The notes beneath the pieces were generated by a model. It searched no databases, was not told the origin of the DNA, and was given only the letters and a program-made list of their open reading frames with translations. From a bacterium (GTDB taxonomy: Bacteria > Verrucomicrobiota > Verrucomicrobiia > Verrucomicrobiales > Akkermansiaceae), in contig JAAEZT010000003.1 in NCBI GenBank assembly GCA_018222765.1, forward strand, positions 1-64,000: 64,000 bases of DNA, given 5' to 3'. The translations under genes and the position numbers were made by a program. Shown here piece after piece: positions 38,601 through 49,167 of the stretch; positions within the stretch are counted from its first letter, which is position 1, and each line of letters starts with the position of its first letter.

Positions 38601-39533
38601 GGTCACCAAATCCACATTTTCGAGATTGATCGCAAACACCTCCCATTCCGAGTTCAAAGCATCACTCCGCGAGGCCGAAGCAAGAGAATTCCAATTGGGC
38701 GTTGTATCTTCTCTGTCCGCAGCCACTTGCACACCATTGATGTATGCGATAAATCCATCATCGTATCGCATTCTCAACGTCATCCCATTCACGGCATTGG
38801 AATCGGCTAGATCGAAAGGCAACCGAATAAACACCGAGGTATTTCCCCCGAACATCTCGTTGATAAAATCTCCACTTTCACTCAGCCACTCTGCGTAGCC
38901 CGGCCCATTGTCGAAGCCCACTCCAGTCGTCACCGCCCTCCAGGTCGATCCCGTAAAAGTCGATTCAGGCGCGTCATTCCAATTGAGGTAGTTCGCATTA
39001 AAATCAGCTTGATCAACCGGCACTGCGGCCTGCCCGGAAGCTCCGGTCCCAATCATCGTGGATGCTCCGCTGCCCTGCCCCACGCCGTAACTCGCCCCTT
39101 CTACCTGCGCCGGATAAGTCGGAGAGAACTCATGCTCCACCGTACTCCCATCAGCTTTCATCAATCCAAGATACTCGCCTCCGCTGCTCAGTTTGAAATT
39201 AGTATGAAATTCATCGCCCACTACGCGACGGTTTTTCCCCGAGGCAAAAACGGTAAGAAACTTCTTCGCGTCCAATGAAGTCCCCGGAGGGAAAATCCAC
39301 TTCTGCAAATCCGCCGCATCATCACTCAAACTCCAGCCACTCAAATCAACTGTCGCGTTCGAGTCATTATAGATTTCAATCCAATCCTCATCATCCCCGT
39401 CCTCGTCCACCACCGACCCATCATTGGCCGCAACAAATTCCAAAATCCAAACTTTCGCCGGGAGCATCGGCGCGACCAAAATCCCTCCCGCGAGCAAGAA
39501 AGCGTTCCACCATTTTGTTGATTGTGTGTGCAT
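35610..39533 (-). CDS. Large secreted CotH-kinase/lamin-tail-domain protein with C-terminal DxDGD repeat
   Basis: WILEFVAANDGSVVDEDGDDEDWIEIYNDSNATVDLSGWSLSD; FPKKSYDVDFNKGNRFEWREGERRVKDINLLTNWADKSKVRN (CotH); DADPDGDGRENWEEYAYATNPL. Confidence 0.88.
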   Translation of the reverse strand: MHTQSTKWWNAFLLAGGILVAPMLPAKVWILEFVAANDGSVVDEDGDDEDWIEIYNDSNATVDLSGWSLSDDAADLQKWIFPPGTSLDAKKFLTVFASGKNRRVVGDEFHTNFKLSSGGEYLGLMKADGSTVEHEFSPTYPAQVEGASYGVGQGSGASTMIGTGASGQAAVPVDQADFNANYLNWNDAPESTFTGSTWRAVTTGVGFDNGPGYAEWLSESGDFINEMFGGNTSVFIRLPFDLADSNAVNGMTLRMRYDDGFIAYINGVQVAADREDTTPNWNSLASASRSDALNSEWEVFAINLENVDLVTGTNVLAIHGMNRSLGNSDMLILPELDVAITGGVTDTPGYFSEPSFGSANEGIADEVAPVIKNVTDTPDRPVGGGGSAPLLITAEVSDGTGSVDEVRLYSRIMFGSENMTLMNDGGTAGDETAGDGIYSALLATTSLDDGEMIRWRVEAEDDDNAVGLSPPFPDPLDSDRYYGTVAFNPDHNSSQLPIIETFVQNQAAVDTVSGTRTSLYYLGQFYDNIQMDRHGQSTGGFPKKSYDVDFNKGNRFEWREGERRVKDINLLTNWADKSKVRNTLTYEYLNRTGAKGHYAFTVRMDRNGEFFSTTDMVEDGDERYLDRVGLDEEGTLYKMYDRLASTSGGSKKTPKDGDKSDLQVLITALASSSVTNKRRYAYDNIDVAATINQLAAYATAGITDSGHKNYYMYRDTHGTGEWRPLPWDVDLSFGRKWTGTLKYFDDNMVTNFEIPETINPLWALMQTTPEFREMMVRRIDTLRDDLFLSGANAAANGDWIKDSIITIRNQIGTDADLDYEKWGSWGNNFNMLQGSDRIINTFLPARRSFIFNTGFEVNNAQIASTEPTTPSVDIESVDFLPLSGNQDEEYIVLKNREGSADIDLSGWTLSGGVDYTFPEGTVILAGAGTSASGYQGLLHVARDSASFRARTTGPKGGEFRYVQGGYQGQLSARGESIELRNDSGVLIDSFSYAGTPTVNQLALRLTEVNYHPANPTAAESAALPGVVDSDFEFVELKNISGASIDLGNSSFIEGVEYTFDAPLTLAAGGRIILAKNPAAFAIRYPAVSSQVAGPFIGQLDNDGETLRLVDGVGENILVFTYNDRWYPPSDGGGLSLVIRDDATAYNELSDPAMWAASELAGGSPGIGDTSWQVHFNAWQEGFFPSAEWLTDGAFDADPDGDGRENWEEYAYATNPLVADAAQVSGTEVEVDGVDYLAIEVGRVSNGADLVWSLQKSATLASWPLEPSVLVTNTSNGDGSETAVIRESSILGTDERKFIRLHLEFLTE

Positions 39534-39852
39534 GGTTTGAAAAAGTTCCACATTTCCCTCTGCCTGACAACTTTAACAAACCATATTCCCATACAAATTT
39601 TCCAGTAACCTGTATCGGACAATGAGACTTCTCCGCCTCTACTCAGCTCACTCGGATTACCTCAAGTGCCGAAACAATTACCGGCCACGACATCTCCAAA
39701 ATGCTTGCCAACGGCACCGCCGAAAAACTGGCCCAGACTAGGCGACGGCCAAAGAGCCCGAACTACCTATCCCAGCCGCCCGGCCGATGCTTTTCTCTCT
39801 TCCCCGATCCCGCCACCTTGCCATCCCCTCCCCACTCTGCCATCGTCCCCCC

Positions 39853-41187
39853 ATGAGATTCGCCTTTGCCCTCTCTCTGCTCACCCTTCCTCTCACTGCC
39901 GACGTCACCCTCCCTGCCATCTTCGGAAACGGGATGGTAGTCCAACGTGATGCCCCGCTCCGGGTCTGGGGAACCGCTGATGCCAATGAAGCCATTACCG
40001 TTTCATTCAGCGGCAAAAAAGCCACCGCCAAAGCCTCTCCGGACGGAACCTGGCTCGCCGAACTTCCCGCTCCAAAACTCGACAACAAATCTCACAAACT
40101 TTCCGTCAAGGGAAACAACGAGATCACCATCACCGACGTCCTCATCGGCGATGTCTGGATCGGATCCGGGCAATCCAACATGGAATGGAACCTCACCCAG
40201 TCAGAACGAAAAGAGGAATTCATTAAGAAGGCCCAGCACCCCAAGGTCCGCCTCTTCCACATTCCCAAGGTTCAGCAAAACGCCCCGCAGACCAACGTCA
40301 AGGCGGCCTGGAAAATCTGCACGCCTGAGAACATCCCACGCTTCTCTGCGGTCCTCTACCACTTCGGCAAAGACATTCACAAGAAAACCAAAATCCCCAT
40401 GGGACTCATCAATAGTTCCTGGGGCGGCTCACCCATCGAACCCTGGATCGTCACCGGCAAAGGCTCCGGAAAAATGTACAATGGCATGATCGCCCCCATC
40501 ACCAACTTCTCGGTCAAAGGGACGATTTGGTATCAGGGCGAAACCAACGTCATCCAGAAAAACGGCCTCGCCTACACGAGTAAAATGAAAGACCTCATCG
40601 AAGGATGGCGCAAGGTCTTCCGCAATCCAACTATGCCCTTCTACTACGTCCAAATCGCCCCCTGGGGAAACAAGCGATACGCAGACGGCCAGCTCCCTGC
40701 TCTCTGGGAAGCACAGGTCGCCACTCTCAAACTTCCCCACACCGGCATGGCCGTGACAACCGACATCGTCCACAACATCGGTGACATCCATCCTCGAAAC
40801 AAACACGACGTGGGCGACCGTCTCGCCCGCTGGGCCCTCGTCAAAAATTATCACGTAAAAGACCTCCCTTACTCCGGACCACTCTACAAATCGATGAAGA
40901 TCGAGGGCTCAAAAATCCGCCTCACCTTCGCCCATGCCAAAGGCCTCAAATCCCGCGACGGCAAAGATCTCAACGAATTCAAAATCGCCGGAGCCGACGG
41001 AAACTTCGTCGACGCCCAAGCCAAGATCAGCGGCACAAGCGTCCTCGTGAGCGCCAAAGAAGTCTCTTCCCCAAAACACGTCCAATTCGGCTGGCACCGC
41101 AGCGCCAATCCCAACCTTATCAACAAAGCCGGACTCCCCGCCTCCCCTTTCCAAACTAACAACTGGACCGGCGGCACCGGAGAGTAA
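39853..41187 (+). CDS. Sialate O-acetylesterase-like SGNH hydrolase
   Basis: VTLPAIFGNGMVVQRDAPLRVWGTAD, DVWIGSGQSNMEWNL, GLINSSWGGSPIEPW, KGTIWYQGETN. Confidence 0.92.
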   Translation: MRFAFALSLLTLPLTADVTLPAIFGNGMVVQRDAPLRVWGTADANEAITVSFSGKKATAKASPDGTWLAELPAPKLDNKSHKLSVKGNNEITITDVLIGDVWIGSGQSNMEWNLTQSERKEEFIKKAQHPKVRLFHIPKVQQNAPQTNVKAAWKICTPENIPRFSAVLYHFGKDIHKKTKIPMGLINSSWGGSPIEPWIVTGKGSGKMYNGMIAPITNFSVKGTIWYQGETNVIQKNGLAYTSKMKDLIEGWRKVFRNPTMPFYYVQIAPWGNKRYADGQLPALWEAQVATLKLPHTGMAVTTDIVHNIGDIHPRNKHDVGDRLARWALVKNYHVKDLPYSGPLYKSMKIEGSKIRLTFAHAKGLKSRDGKDLNEFKIAGADGNFVDAQAKISGTSVLVSAKEVSSPKHVQFGWHRSANPNLINKAGLPASPFQTNNWTGGTGE

Positions 41188-41375
41188 CCCCTTGCCAGCG
41201 GCCAAAGTCCCCAGCCCAGATCCACCCATATCAGCGTGATACGCGCTCGGAAACGCCAGCCCCCAAGCCCTTCAAAGTTCCGCGTTAAATGTTCAGAGTT
41301 CAGCCCGCTCAAAGCCTCTCCCGATCGGTAATTCCCCGCCTTTGCTTTCCTCTCTCCCTACGATAGAGTCTCCCC

Positions 41376-43319
41376 ATGGCTGACACCATCCGAGTAGGCG
41401 CAGGCTGCCTGAATCAAATTCCCATGGACTGGTCCGGGAACCGCCGCCGCATTTTGGAGACGATCCAACAGGCCCGCGACGCCGAAGTCTCGATCCTTTG
41501 CCTCCCTGAACTCGCCATCACAGGCTATGGGTGCGAGGACCAATTTCTCTCCCACGAAGTCGCCGAGCGCGCCTGGGACAGCCTCCTTCAAATCGTTCCC
41601 GAAACCGAAGGCCTCGTCGTCGCCGTTGGTCTTCCCGTCTGGGTCAAAAATGCCGTCTATAATGCCGTCGCCCTCATCGCCGATGGACAAATCGCCGGAC
41701 TTGTCGCCAAGAAAAATCTCGCCGGCGACGGGCTCCACTACGAACCCCGCTGGTTCCACGCCTGGCCTGAGGGCGTCATTGTCGAAGACGAATTCGGCGG
41801 CCAATTTCTCCCCATCGGAGATCCCATTTTTAAAATCGGGGGTATTCGTATCGGCCTCGAAGTTTGCGAAGACGCCTGGGTCGCCGACCGCCCCGGCCGC
41901 CTCTTCGCCGGCAGCGGAGTCGACGTCATCCTGAACCCAAGCGCCAGCCACTTCGCCTTCGGGAAACAAGAAGTCCGCGAGCAATTTGTCATCGAAGGCT
42001 CACGCGCCTTCGGCGCCGTCTACATCTACGCCAACCTCCTCGGCAACGAAGCCGGCCGCGCCATCTATGACGGCGGCGGACTCATCGCTTCCGCAGGAAA
42101 AGTGGTCGCCGAAGGCCCACGCCTTTCTTTCGAGGAAACCACTCTCGCAGTCAGTGCCGTCGACATCGAGCGCAACCGCCTTCACCAGGCCCGTACTGTC
42201 AGTCGCCAAATCGACGTGCAGGGGCTCTCCGAAATCGAATACGATTTCATCTGGCCCGAAGTCACCAAGTGGGACGGCCACCAACCCGTCCCGCCCATGT
42301 CAAAAGACGAAGAGTTCACTCGTGCGATGGCCTTGGCCTACTTCGACTACCTCCGCAAAAGCTGGTCCGGCGGCTTCGTCGTCTCTCTCAGTGGCGGTGC
42401 CGACTCCGCCGCCGTTTCCTGCCTCGCCCGCGTCATGCTTGACCTCGCCCTCGCTGAGCTGGGCGAAGGAAGGCTCCGGGCCCGTCTCCCGCACCTCGAC
42501 CTCCCCGAGAAAACCGAAGATTGGATGAGGACCCTCCTCTTCTGCGCCTATCAGGGAACCAAGAATAGCGGTGACGTCACCCGCAATGCCGCCCGCGCCG
42601 TGGCAGAGGCCATCGGTTGCGACTACGCCGAATGGGAAGTCGATCAATTCGTCGAAGGATACGAAAGCACCATCGAATCCGTCATGGGCCGCTCCCTCAG
42701 CTGGGAACAAGACGACATTACGCGCCAGAACATCCAGGCCCGCGTCCGCGCGCCGGGTATTTGGATGATGGCCAACATTCGAAACTCTCTTCTCCTCGCC
42801 ACCAGCAACCGCTCGGAAGCCGCCGTCGGCTATGCCACCATGGACGGCGACACCTCTGGCGGCCTCAGCCCGATCGCCGGCATCGACAAACACTACCTCC
42901 GCGAATGGCTCCGATGGATGGAGACCACAGGACTTCCCGAGTCCGGCCCCATCTCCGCCCTCTCCCACATCAACGTGCAAAACCCCACCGCCGAACTTCG
43001 ACCGCAATCGAATAAACAAACCGACGAGGAAGACCTGATGCCTTATCCCGTTCTCGACACGATGGAGCGGGCCGCCATCCGTGATAAAAAAGGCCCCAAG
43101 GATGTCCTAAAAGTCGTCCTGATTGCCTACCCGGAATTTTCCAACGAAAAGCTCAAGGAGTGGACCATCAAGTTCTTCAAACTCTGGTGCCGCAACCAAT
43201 GGAAACGCGAACGCTACGCCGTCTCGTTCCACGTCGATGATCAAAATCTCGACCCCAAAACCTGGTGTCGTTTTCCCATCCTCTCAGCTGGCTTCAACGA
43301 GGAACTCGCCGAACTTTAG
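41376..43319 (+). CDS. nadE: Glutamine-dependent NAD+ synthetase
   Basis: N-terminal nitrilase/amidase domain (CLPELAITGYGCED, EVCEDAW) plus FVVSLSGGADSAAVSCLA and LATSNRSEAAVGYATMDGDTSGGLSPIAGIDK. Confidence 0.95.
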   Translation: MADTIRVGAGCLNQIPMDWSGNRRRILETIQQARDAEVSILCLPELAITGYGCEDQFLSHEVAERAWDSLLQIVPETEGLVVAVGLPVWVKNAVYNAVALIADGQIAGLVAKKNLAGDGLHYEPRWFHAWPEGVIVEDEFGGQFLPIGDPIFKIGGIRIGLEVCEDAWVADRPGRLFAGSGVDVILNPSASHFAFGKQEVREQFVIEGSRAFGAVYIYANLLGNEAGRAIYDGGGLIASAGKVVAEGPRLSFEETTLAVSAVDIERNRLHQARTVSRQIDVQGLSEIEYDFIWPEVTKWDGHQPVPPMSKDEEFTRAMALAYFDYLRKSWSGGFVVSLSGGADSAAVSCLARVMLDLALAELGEGRLRARLPHLDLPEKTEDWMRTLLFCAYQGTKNSGDVTRNAARAVAEAIGCDYAEWEVDQFVEGYESTIESVMGRSLSWEQDDITRQNIQARVRAPGIWMMANIRNSLLLATSNRSEAAVGYATMDGDTSGGLSPIAGIDKHYLREWLRWMETTGLPESGPISALSHINVQNPTAELRPQSNKQTDEEDLMPYPVLDTMERAAIRDKKGPKDVLKVVLIAYPEFSNEKLKEWTIKFFKLWCRNQWKRERYAVSFHVDDQNLDPKTWCRFPILSAGFNEELAEL

Positions 43320-43546
43320 CTTAGCTCAAAGCTATCGTACCTTGAATGGCAATCCAACGAGGCTCAAGCCCAAGGGGCAAGGACTCTGCCTCGATGCCGT
43401 CGTGCCTCAATTCAAATACCAAAAGGGTGAAGGCGGCCCGGGCGCCTTTCGCGATAGGTTATGGTTACGAACAGTAACAACTCCCCTATCACAGACCGTT
43501 GTGAAAAGCTGTAACTCTTAGGATGACATCAGCGTATCCCCCTACG

Positions 43547-44773
43547 ATGAAATTTCTCTTCTTCCTTCTCGCTCTTCCAATTCTGGCCAAGGAGATTCCA
43601 ACCGCCAAGCCTGAGGATGTCGGCATGTCCTCTGAAGCGCTGGCCAAGATTGACCCTGCCGTTGAAAAGCTCATCAAGCAAAAGAAACTCGCCGGCGGAT
43701 CAGTCCTCGTCCTTCGCCAAGGAAAAATCATCTACAAAAAGCAATTCGGATTCGCCAGTCGCGCCGCTAAAAAACCTCTGGCTGAAGACACCATCTTTAG
43801 AATTTATTCCATGACCAAAGCGATCACCTCTGCGGCCGCTCTCATGCTCCACGACGAAGAGAGGCTCAAACTTGACGATCCAATTTCCAAACATCTTCCA
43901 GAATTCGAAAGCCTCACTGTTTGGAAGGGCGGCGCCGAGCCTATCAAAGCTTCACCCGCTCCCACCGTCCGTGACCTCCTCCGTCATACCGCCGGATTTT
44001 CCTACGGCTGGGGAGGAACACCCGTCGATCGACTTTATCAGAAATTCAAACCACTCGACCGTAACAAAACACTCTCCGAAATGACCCGAGCCGTCGCCGA
44101 CGTGCCACTCCTCTACCAGCCCGGAAAGAAGTGGGTCTACGGTATCAACACCGATGTCCTCGCCCGCGTGGTGGAAGCCGCCTCCGGCAAGAAATTCTCC
44201 ACTTTCCTCGAAGAACGCTTCTTCACCCCACTCGGCATGACAGACACCGGATTCCATGTTCCTGCCGACAAAGCCGATCGACTCGCCGATGTCTATGCCG
44301 GTAAGGCCGGAGTCCTCGTCACTGCCGAACCCGCAAAAGGATCGCCCTTTCTCAAATCCCCTGCCCACCAATCAGGCGGAGGTGGACTCGTTTCCACCAT
44401 CACCGACTACGGACGATTTCTCCAAATGATCGCTAACGGAGGAAACTTCCAGGGAAAAACATACCTCAAAAAGGACACCGTAAGATTGATGACCACCAAC
44501 CAACTCCCCAAAGAAATTCCGGCAATCATTCTCGGACAACAAAGACACGGCACCGGATTCGGTTTGGGCTTCTCGGTCCGCACTGCAATCGACAATCGCT
44601 GGGACAAGGACGCCCGCCTCGGGGAATTTGGCTGGGGCGGTATGGCTTCAACTCATTACTGGGTCTCGCCCAAAGACGAACTGGTCGTCGTCACTATGGA
44701 GCAAACCCTTCCCTACAATTCGAACATGGAGAAGACTCTCAAGCCGATCATCTACGAGGCGATCATCAATTAG
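43547..44773 (+). CDS. Beta-lactamase-like serine hydrolase (class C/esterase type)
   Basis: FRIYSMTKAITSAAALML (SxxK), VRDLLRHTAGFSYGWGG, KWVYGINTDVLARVVE. Confidence 0.9.
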   Translation: MKFLFFLLALPILAKEIPTAKPEDVGMSSEALAKIDPAVEKLIKQKKLAGGSVLVLRQGKIIYKKQFGFASRAAKKPLAEDTIFRIYSMTKAITSAAALMLHDEERLKLDDPISKHLPEFESLTVWKGGAEPIKASPAPTVRDLLRHTAGFSYGWGGTPVDRLYQKFKPLDRNKTLSEMTRAVADVPLLYQPGKKWVYGINTDVLARVVEAASGKKFSTFLEERFFTPLGMTDTGFHVPADKADRLADVYAGKAGVLVTAEPAKGSPFLKSPAHQSGGGGLVSTITDYGRFLQMIANGGNFQGKTYLKKDTVRLMTTNQLPKEIPAIILGQQRHGTGFGLGFSVRTAIDNRWDKDARLGEFGWGGMASTHYWVSPKDELVVVTMEQTLPYNSNMEKTLKPIIYEAIIN

Positions 44774-44779
44774 GTTCCC

Positions 44780-46222
44780 ATGAAGACCTTCCTGTTTCTC
44801 GTCCTGCTTCTTCAAGCTCAGGCCTTCAACACCGTCGTTCCCGAAAAATCCTACGCCGATCCTCCCACCGGCGATTTCGTCACCAATGGCATCATTACAC
44901 CCCTCGACCAGGAGATGCGGAATTTCTACATTCGCAATGCCGACGGAGCGATCGAAGTCCAACTCACTCCCGATGCCAAGATCGGCCTGCAATCACGGGT
45001 TAAACGCGGTGGCTTCGAGGCCCGCATAGTCGAATTTCAATTAGGATCAAAAAAGTTCTCCCACGAACTCCCTATGGATCTTTATGTCAAACGCACCTTC
45101 AAGGATGCCGAAGCCGTTCAGAAATATCTCAAGAGCTCCTACAAACAAATTTTTGATGGCAAACTCTACCTCGAGCCCATCCCCGATCATCTTCCAACTG
45201 AGAAAGAACCATGGATTTCCGGGAAATTCCTCAAAGAAAACGGTCGCTTCATGGATGTCCAAATTGGTGACAAGATCGTGCAGATCGGCACGCAGGGACA
45301 CGACGGGCAACATCGTATTATGGGCCTTCTTTCTCAAAAAGACATCAAGCCTTTCGTCCAACAAGCCTTCGTGCATGGACGCCTGAAAGGCTCTGTCTTC
45401 CATGCCCACGAAGTATGCCTCCGCATGCTCGAAAACCCCAACGAACAAGACGACCCGAATCTTGGCCGCTATCTTTTCATTGGCGATTCCATCTCAGGCA
45501 ACTACGACGCCGCCCTTCGAACAGCCCTCAAAGGCAAGCTCAACATCTACCACCCGCCCACCAATTGCGGACCGGTTTCCAAGGGGCTCGCCAATATCGT
45601 GCAATGGCTCGGACCCTACGATCAGCCGAAACATCGATGGGACATCATCTCATTCAACTTCGGCCATTGGGATTCCAGCAATACCAAGGAGAAATACCAG
45701 ACCGATCTCGAAGCGGTCATCGCTCAACTGAAAAAAACCAAAGCCAAACTGATCTTCGTCACCACAACTCCGATTCCAGGTGCTTACCCTGATCCTACCA
45801 ATCCCTCAGAAGCCAACAAGGCCACCGGTCGCGTGCAAAAAACGATGGCGCGCTTCATCAATCCCTGGGCTCTCGAAGTCATGGCCCGTCATCCGGAAAT
45901 CAAAATCTGTGACCAACACGCCCTCATCTCAAACGAAGCCTTCTACGCCACCTGGATGGCCAAAGCCGGCTTCCACAAAAAAGGCGAAAACAATCCTTAC
46001 GGCGACCTCCATATTCCCGGCCTCCTTTCCCAACCCGTCGGACGCCAACTGGCCCGCCTTGTCCTCGACACTCTGGGCCGCGAAAAGGAATCCCTCAACC
46101 TGCACTCCGTGAGCGAAAACGATCTCAAATTCAATCCCGCCGCCCTCTCAGGACGTGACCCCGTCGACTTTCTTGATCTCCTCACCAAGGACGCCCGCCT
46201 GAGAAAATACAACAGGCACTGA
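44780..46222 (+). CDS. Exported SGNH/GDSL-type hydrolase with N-terminal unknown domain
   Basis: YLFIGDSISGNYDAALRTAL...WDIISFNFGHWD...FVTTTPIPG...GDLHIPGLLSQPVGRQLARLVLDTL. Confidence 0.78.
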   Translation: MKTFLFLVLLLQAQAFNTVVPEKSYADPPTGDFVTNGIITPLDQEMRNFYIRNADGAIEVQLTPDAKIGLQSRVKRGGFEARIVEFQLGSKKFSHELPMDLYVKRTFKDAEAVQKYLKSSYKQIFDGKLYLEPIPDHLPTEKEPWISGKFLKENGRFMDVQIGDKIVQIGTQGHDGQHRIMGLLSQKDIKPFVQQAFVHGRLKGSVFHAHEVCLRMLENPNEQDDPNLGRYLFIGDSISGNYDAALRTALKGKLNIYHPPTNCGPVSKGLANIVQWLGPYDQPKHRWDIISFNFGHWDSSNTKEKYQTDLEAVIAQLKKTKAKLIFVTTTPIPGAYPDPTNPSEANKATGRVQKTMARFINPWALEVMARHPEIKICDQHALISNEAFYATWMAKAGFHKKGENNPYGDLHIPGLLSQPVGRQLARLVLDTLGREKESLNLHSVSENDLKFNPAALSGRDPVDFLDLLTKDARLRKYNRH

Positions 46223-46285
46223 AATCTCGACTGCGCCGCTTTCTCCCAACCCTCACAGATCACAAGGTCTCTGGATGGCTTCAGC

Positions 46286-48955
46286 TTAGTCAATTGAGAC
46301 CCCTATCCGGATATACCTTTGATCATCCGCCTTTGAGAGCGTCAAAGTCACTCTCTCGAGACTACCCTGCGGTGAGATATCGATTTCTTCAGGCAAGGGA
46401 TCGAATTCATTCCACTCCACGAGATCATCACTGGTTTCAAAAACCACCTCACCAACCTGCGCCTCCGGATCTCGCATGAAGATAAACTCAAACTTACTGG
46501 TGTCTGCCGCCGGTACGGACTCAATCACGATGGTGTCATCTTCAATCAATGGCGACAGGCCAAAATAGTACTCCTGAACATTAGCAATTCCATCGCCATC
46601 AGCATCCTGCTCCGGGCCGCTCTGACCACCCGGAAGCTCTTCCGAGAAAGCCCAGCTTTGATAAGGCGTCTGCAAATTTAGCTCGATCCGGTTCACCACC
46701 CACCGATCTGAAGCTCCTCCGGTATCGTCAAAAGTAAGATCCAAAGAACCATCCTCAACCTCTACCAGAAATGTCGTTTCCAAAAATTCGTTGGTGGCCG
46801 TTTCAAGATTACTCGCTACGAGGTTTCCCTCTGCGGCAATCGTCATATTTTCCCGAGGATCATCTTCATCACCTTGCCTAACACTCACCTCCCAGACTCC
46901 ATTGGCAATCCGGTGACTCCAGGTCCGCGCACTGCTCGACCAGAGGTAATCTCTGTTAAACAGATCGGATCCGCCCCGGTCCCTCGAGGTCACCGACCCA
47001 CTCCACGACACATCGCCGTCCGTCTGCCGGGACACCCGAAAGGCTCCGGAAGCAACCGGACTTTGTGTCCCCCCAAGGTCGTAAACATAACGTTCGGCCG
47101 AAAGATCCACCACCATTTTGATTTCGTCTCCCGATGGATCCGACTTGCCACCCACTCCCTGGGCTGTCACGCGATAAAATAAATTAATTCCGGGGACCGG
47201 AGCGATATCTACGTAGCTTTCCGAGTCCGGCCCCACGGTATCATAAATCTCCCAGGTCCCATTCCGCTCAAGTTTTCGTTCGATCTCAAATCCGTCTTCC
47301 GAATCACTGTTATCGTTCCAGCTCAGAGAAACTTCACCCGAAATCGACAGGTCAGCAATCAAACCACTCGGCGCCGCAGGGGGAGGACCCGGAGACGGAG
47401 CAATATCAACTTCAAGTGTATACAATTGCGCGCTATTGGCGCTCCCTCCCGTCACTCGCAAATAATAGTCGCCTGTCGACGGCACCGAAAAAGAAACGAT
47501 CTCCTCTCCCTCTCCAATCGGCTCCGAGCTTGCCTGGCTTAGGACCGTGGCGCCATTCGATGACAGGATGGCGATATCGAGATCATGAATACTCGTAAAA
47601 TCATACAGGGAACCTGACGAACATGAACCATCGGTATTTTGCGGCCCCTCCACAAAGCCACCCGGAGTCGCAACCGGAACAACACGATAAGTGATCAATG
47701 ATTCCGATGGAACATCCTCCAGGAGATAAAAATCCTGATCGCTGTTATCATCGATACTGAGATAGTCTCGCGAAAACGAATCTCCCACCGAGAGGGCGAG
47801 GGGCGCAGCGTTTCCGGGAGAGTCATTGTTCCTGACACTGGAATCGTGCTTCTCAAAATAATCCCCGTAGAGGCGGTTCAGGGAAAAAATATCATCCAAC
47901 TGCAATCCGCGGAACTGACGCGAGATGAAAGGCTCCATTAACTTGGTCTGATTAATCGGGCAAACATGGCTCAACGCAAGACCGTGTCCGTGTTCGTGTT
48001 CCACCACATTGCGCAGATTGAGAGAATTACTCGAGGTGTTGCCATAAAATACCGGATTTGCGGTATCGATGACCATGTCACCTGCACTCGGAGAAAAGTT
48101 ATACGCCAGGGTATTCGAACCAGATTCCCCGTCGATGAAATGCCCTCCGATCCGAATGTCGCCGCGGGTTCCAATCGATCCTGAAGGAAGCGAGAATTGC
48201 GCGAATGCTGCCCCGTCATCATTCGCTTCGTATACATAAGACACCCCCGTCAACTCAGAAATATTATCAAACGCTGCTTGAAAAACCGCAAACCAAGGGC
48301 GCGTGGTAAGATCACTGCCGCCACCGCTCACCCCGTATCGAGCATCCAAAAACTCGATAAGATCACTGTCCGACGTAGGTTCACCATTGAAACCAAAAAT
48401 ACTTGTTCCATCGGGGATGAAACTCCAACGAAGAGTCGTCGGCTTTCCTTGCTCGTTACCTTCGAAGAAGGAATTGTAGGTCGCAGTCCGTCCCCACCGA
48501 TCGTCCTCGTCGAATTGAGTTGCTGGCTGAGGTTCTCCAGGAACATCTCCCATCTGGTCTTCCACGGCATGAAATGCCTGAAGCGCTTCAGGGGCGACTC
48601 CGGGAGCCCAGCACATCGAAAAAGGAGGAAGGGGGGAATTCTCCCGAAGACGGGCAAACTTCGCTAACCTCATCTGCATCCCCGGCGACAGCCCGGCAAA
48701 TTTACTCAGAGGAAGGCGAGGCCCGATCTTCATCAGGTTATCGCGGTATTCCCTCAATTCTGAGCGGTCCTCCAAAAACCTCTCCCATTGCAATTCTCGA
48801 AATACCGGATCCACGGACCCTACAATCTGGTCGGTGGAACGAACCCCATCTGGCTCAGAGCCAGAACGCGAGTCCTCCTCCGAGAGGATGGCATACCCCC
48901 CAAATACCAAGGCAATCGGAACCAAAAGACGAAGCGATTTCAGGCGCACAACCAT
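46286..48955 (-). CDS. Matrixin-like zinc metalloprotease with PPC and fibronectin type III regions
   Basis: NVVEHEHGHGLALSHVCPI (HExxHGxxxxH); YYLRVTGGSANSAQLYTLEV; PSGLIADLSISGEVSLSWNDNSDSEDGFEIERK. Confidence 0.85.
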   Translation of the reverse strand: MVVRLKSLRLLVPIALVFGGYAILSEEDSRSGSEPDGVRSTDQIVGSVDPVFRELQWERFLEDRSELREYRDNLMKIGPRLPLSKFAGLSPGMQMRLAKFARLRENSPLPPFSMCWAPGVAPEALQAFHAVEDQMGDVPGEPQPATQFDEDDRWGRTATYNSFFEGNEQGKPTTLRWSFIPDGTSIFGFNGEPTSDSDLIEFLDARYGVSGGGSDLTTRPWFAVFQAAFDNISELTGVSYVYEANDDGAAFAQFSLPSGSIGTRGDIRIGGHFIDGESGSNTLAYNFSPSAGDMVIDTANPVFYGNTSSNSLNLRNVVEHEHGHGLALSHVCPINQTKLMEPFISRQFRGLQLDDIFSLNRLYGDYFEKHDSSVRNNDSPGNAAPLALSVGDSFSRDYLSIDDNSDQDFYLLEDVPSESLITYRVVPVATPGGFVEGPQNTDGSCSSGSLYDFTSIHDLDIAILSSNGATVLSQASSEPIGEGEEIVSFSVPSTGDYYLRVTGGSANSAQLYTLEVDIAPSPGPPPAAPSGLIADLSISGEVSLSWNDNSDSEDGFEIERKLERNGTWEIYDTVGPDSESYVDIAPVPGINLFYRVTAQGVGGKSDPSGDEIKMVVDLSAERYVYDLGGTQSPVASGAFRVSRQTDGDVSWSGSVTSRDRGGSDLFNRDYLWSSSARTWSHRIANGVWEVSVRQGDEDDPRENMTIAAEGNLVASNLETATNEFLETTFLVEVEDGSLDLTFDDTGGASDRWVVNRIELNLQTPYQSWAFSEELPGGQSGPEQDADGDGIANVQEYYFGLSPLIEDDTIVIESVPAADTSKFEFIFMRDPEAQVGEVVFETSDDLVEWNEFDPLPEEIDISPQGSLERVTLTLSKADDQRYIRIGVSID

Positions 48956-49167
48956 TCAAAGTATGAAAATAGCCCTGTATTTTGAATTCTCAATGTATTT
49001 ACATTTAAAAATCTGGAACTCCTACCAGCTTAGGATGGGCAGGATACTGCTCTATTGAGGCTTTCAAGCTGGCATCAAACCACCATTGTTCCAAATATAA
49101 TCGAAAGGCCATACCGTTGCGATACCCCGCTATCCCACGGGGCCATCCACATCTCTTAAGAGATTTC

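Noticed and set aside
39622-39738. 38-aa ORF upstream of the sialate O-acetylesterase gene
   Set aside because: Composition is Arg-rich and unrecognisable; an alternative frame (ETITGHDISKMLANGTAEKLAQT) might be a gene remnant but cannot be assigned.
42300-43019. 239-aa minus-strand ORF opposite nadE
   Set aside because: Gly/Glu/Val-rich antisense product mirrors the highly conserved NAD synthetase coding strand; no independent support.
43320-43520. Intergenic stretch between nadE and the beta-lactamase-like gene as a possible ncRNA
   Set aside because: No clear hairpin, repeat or conserved motif could be supported by eye.
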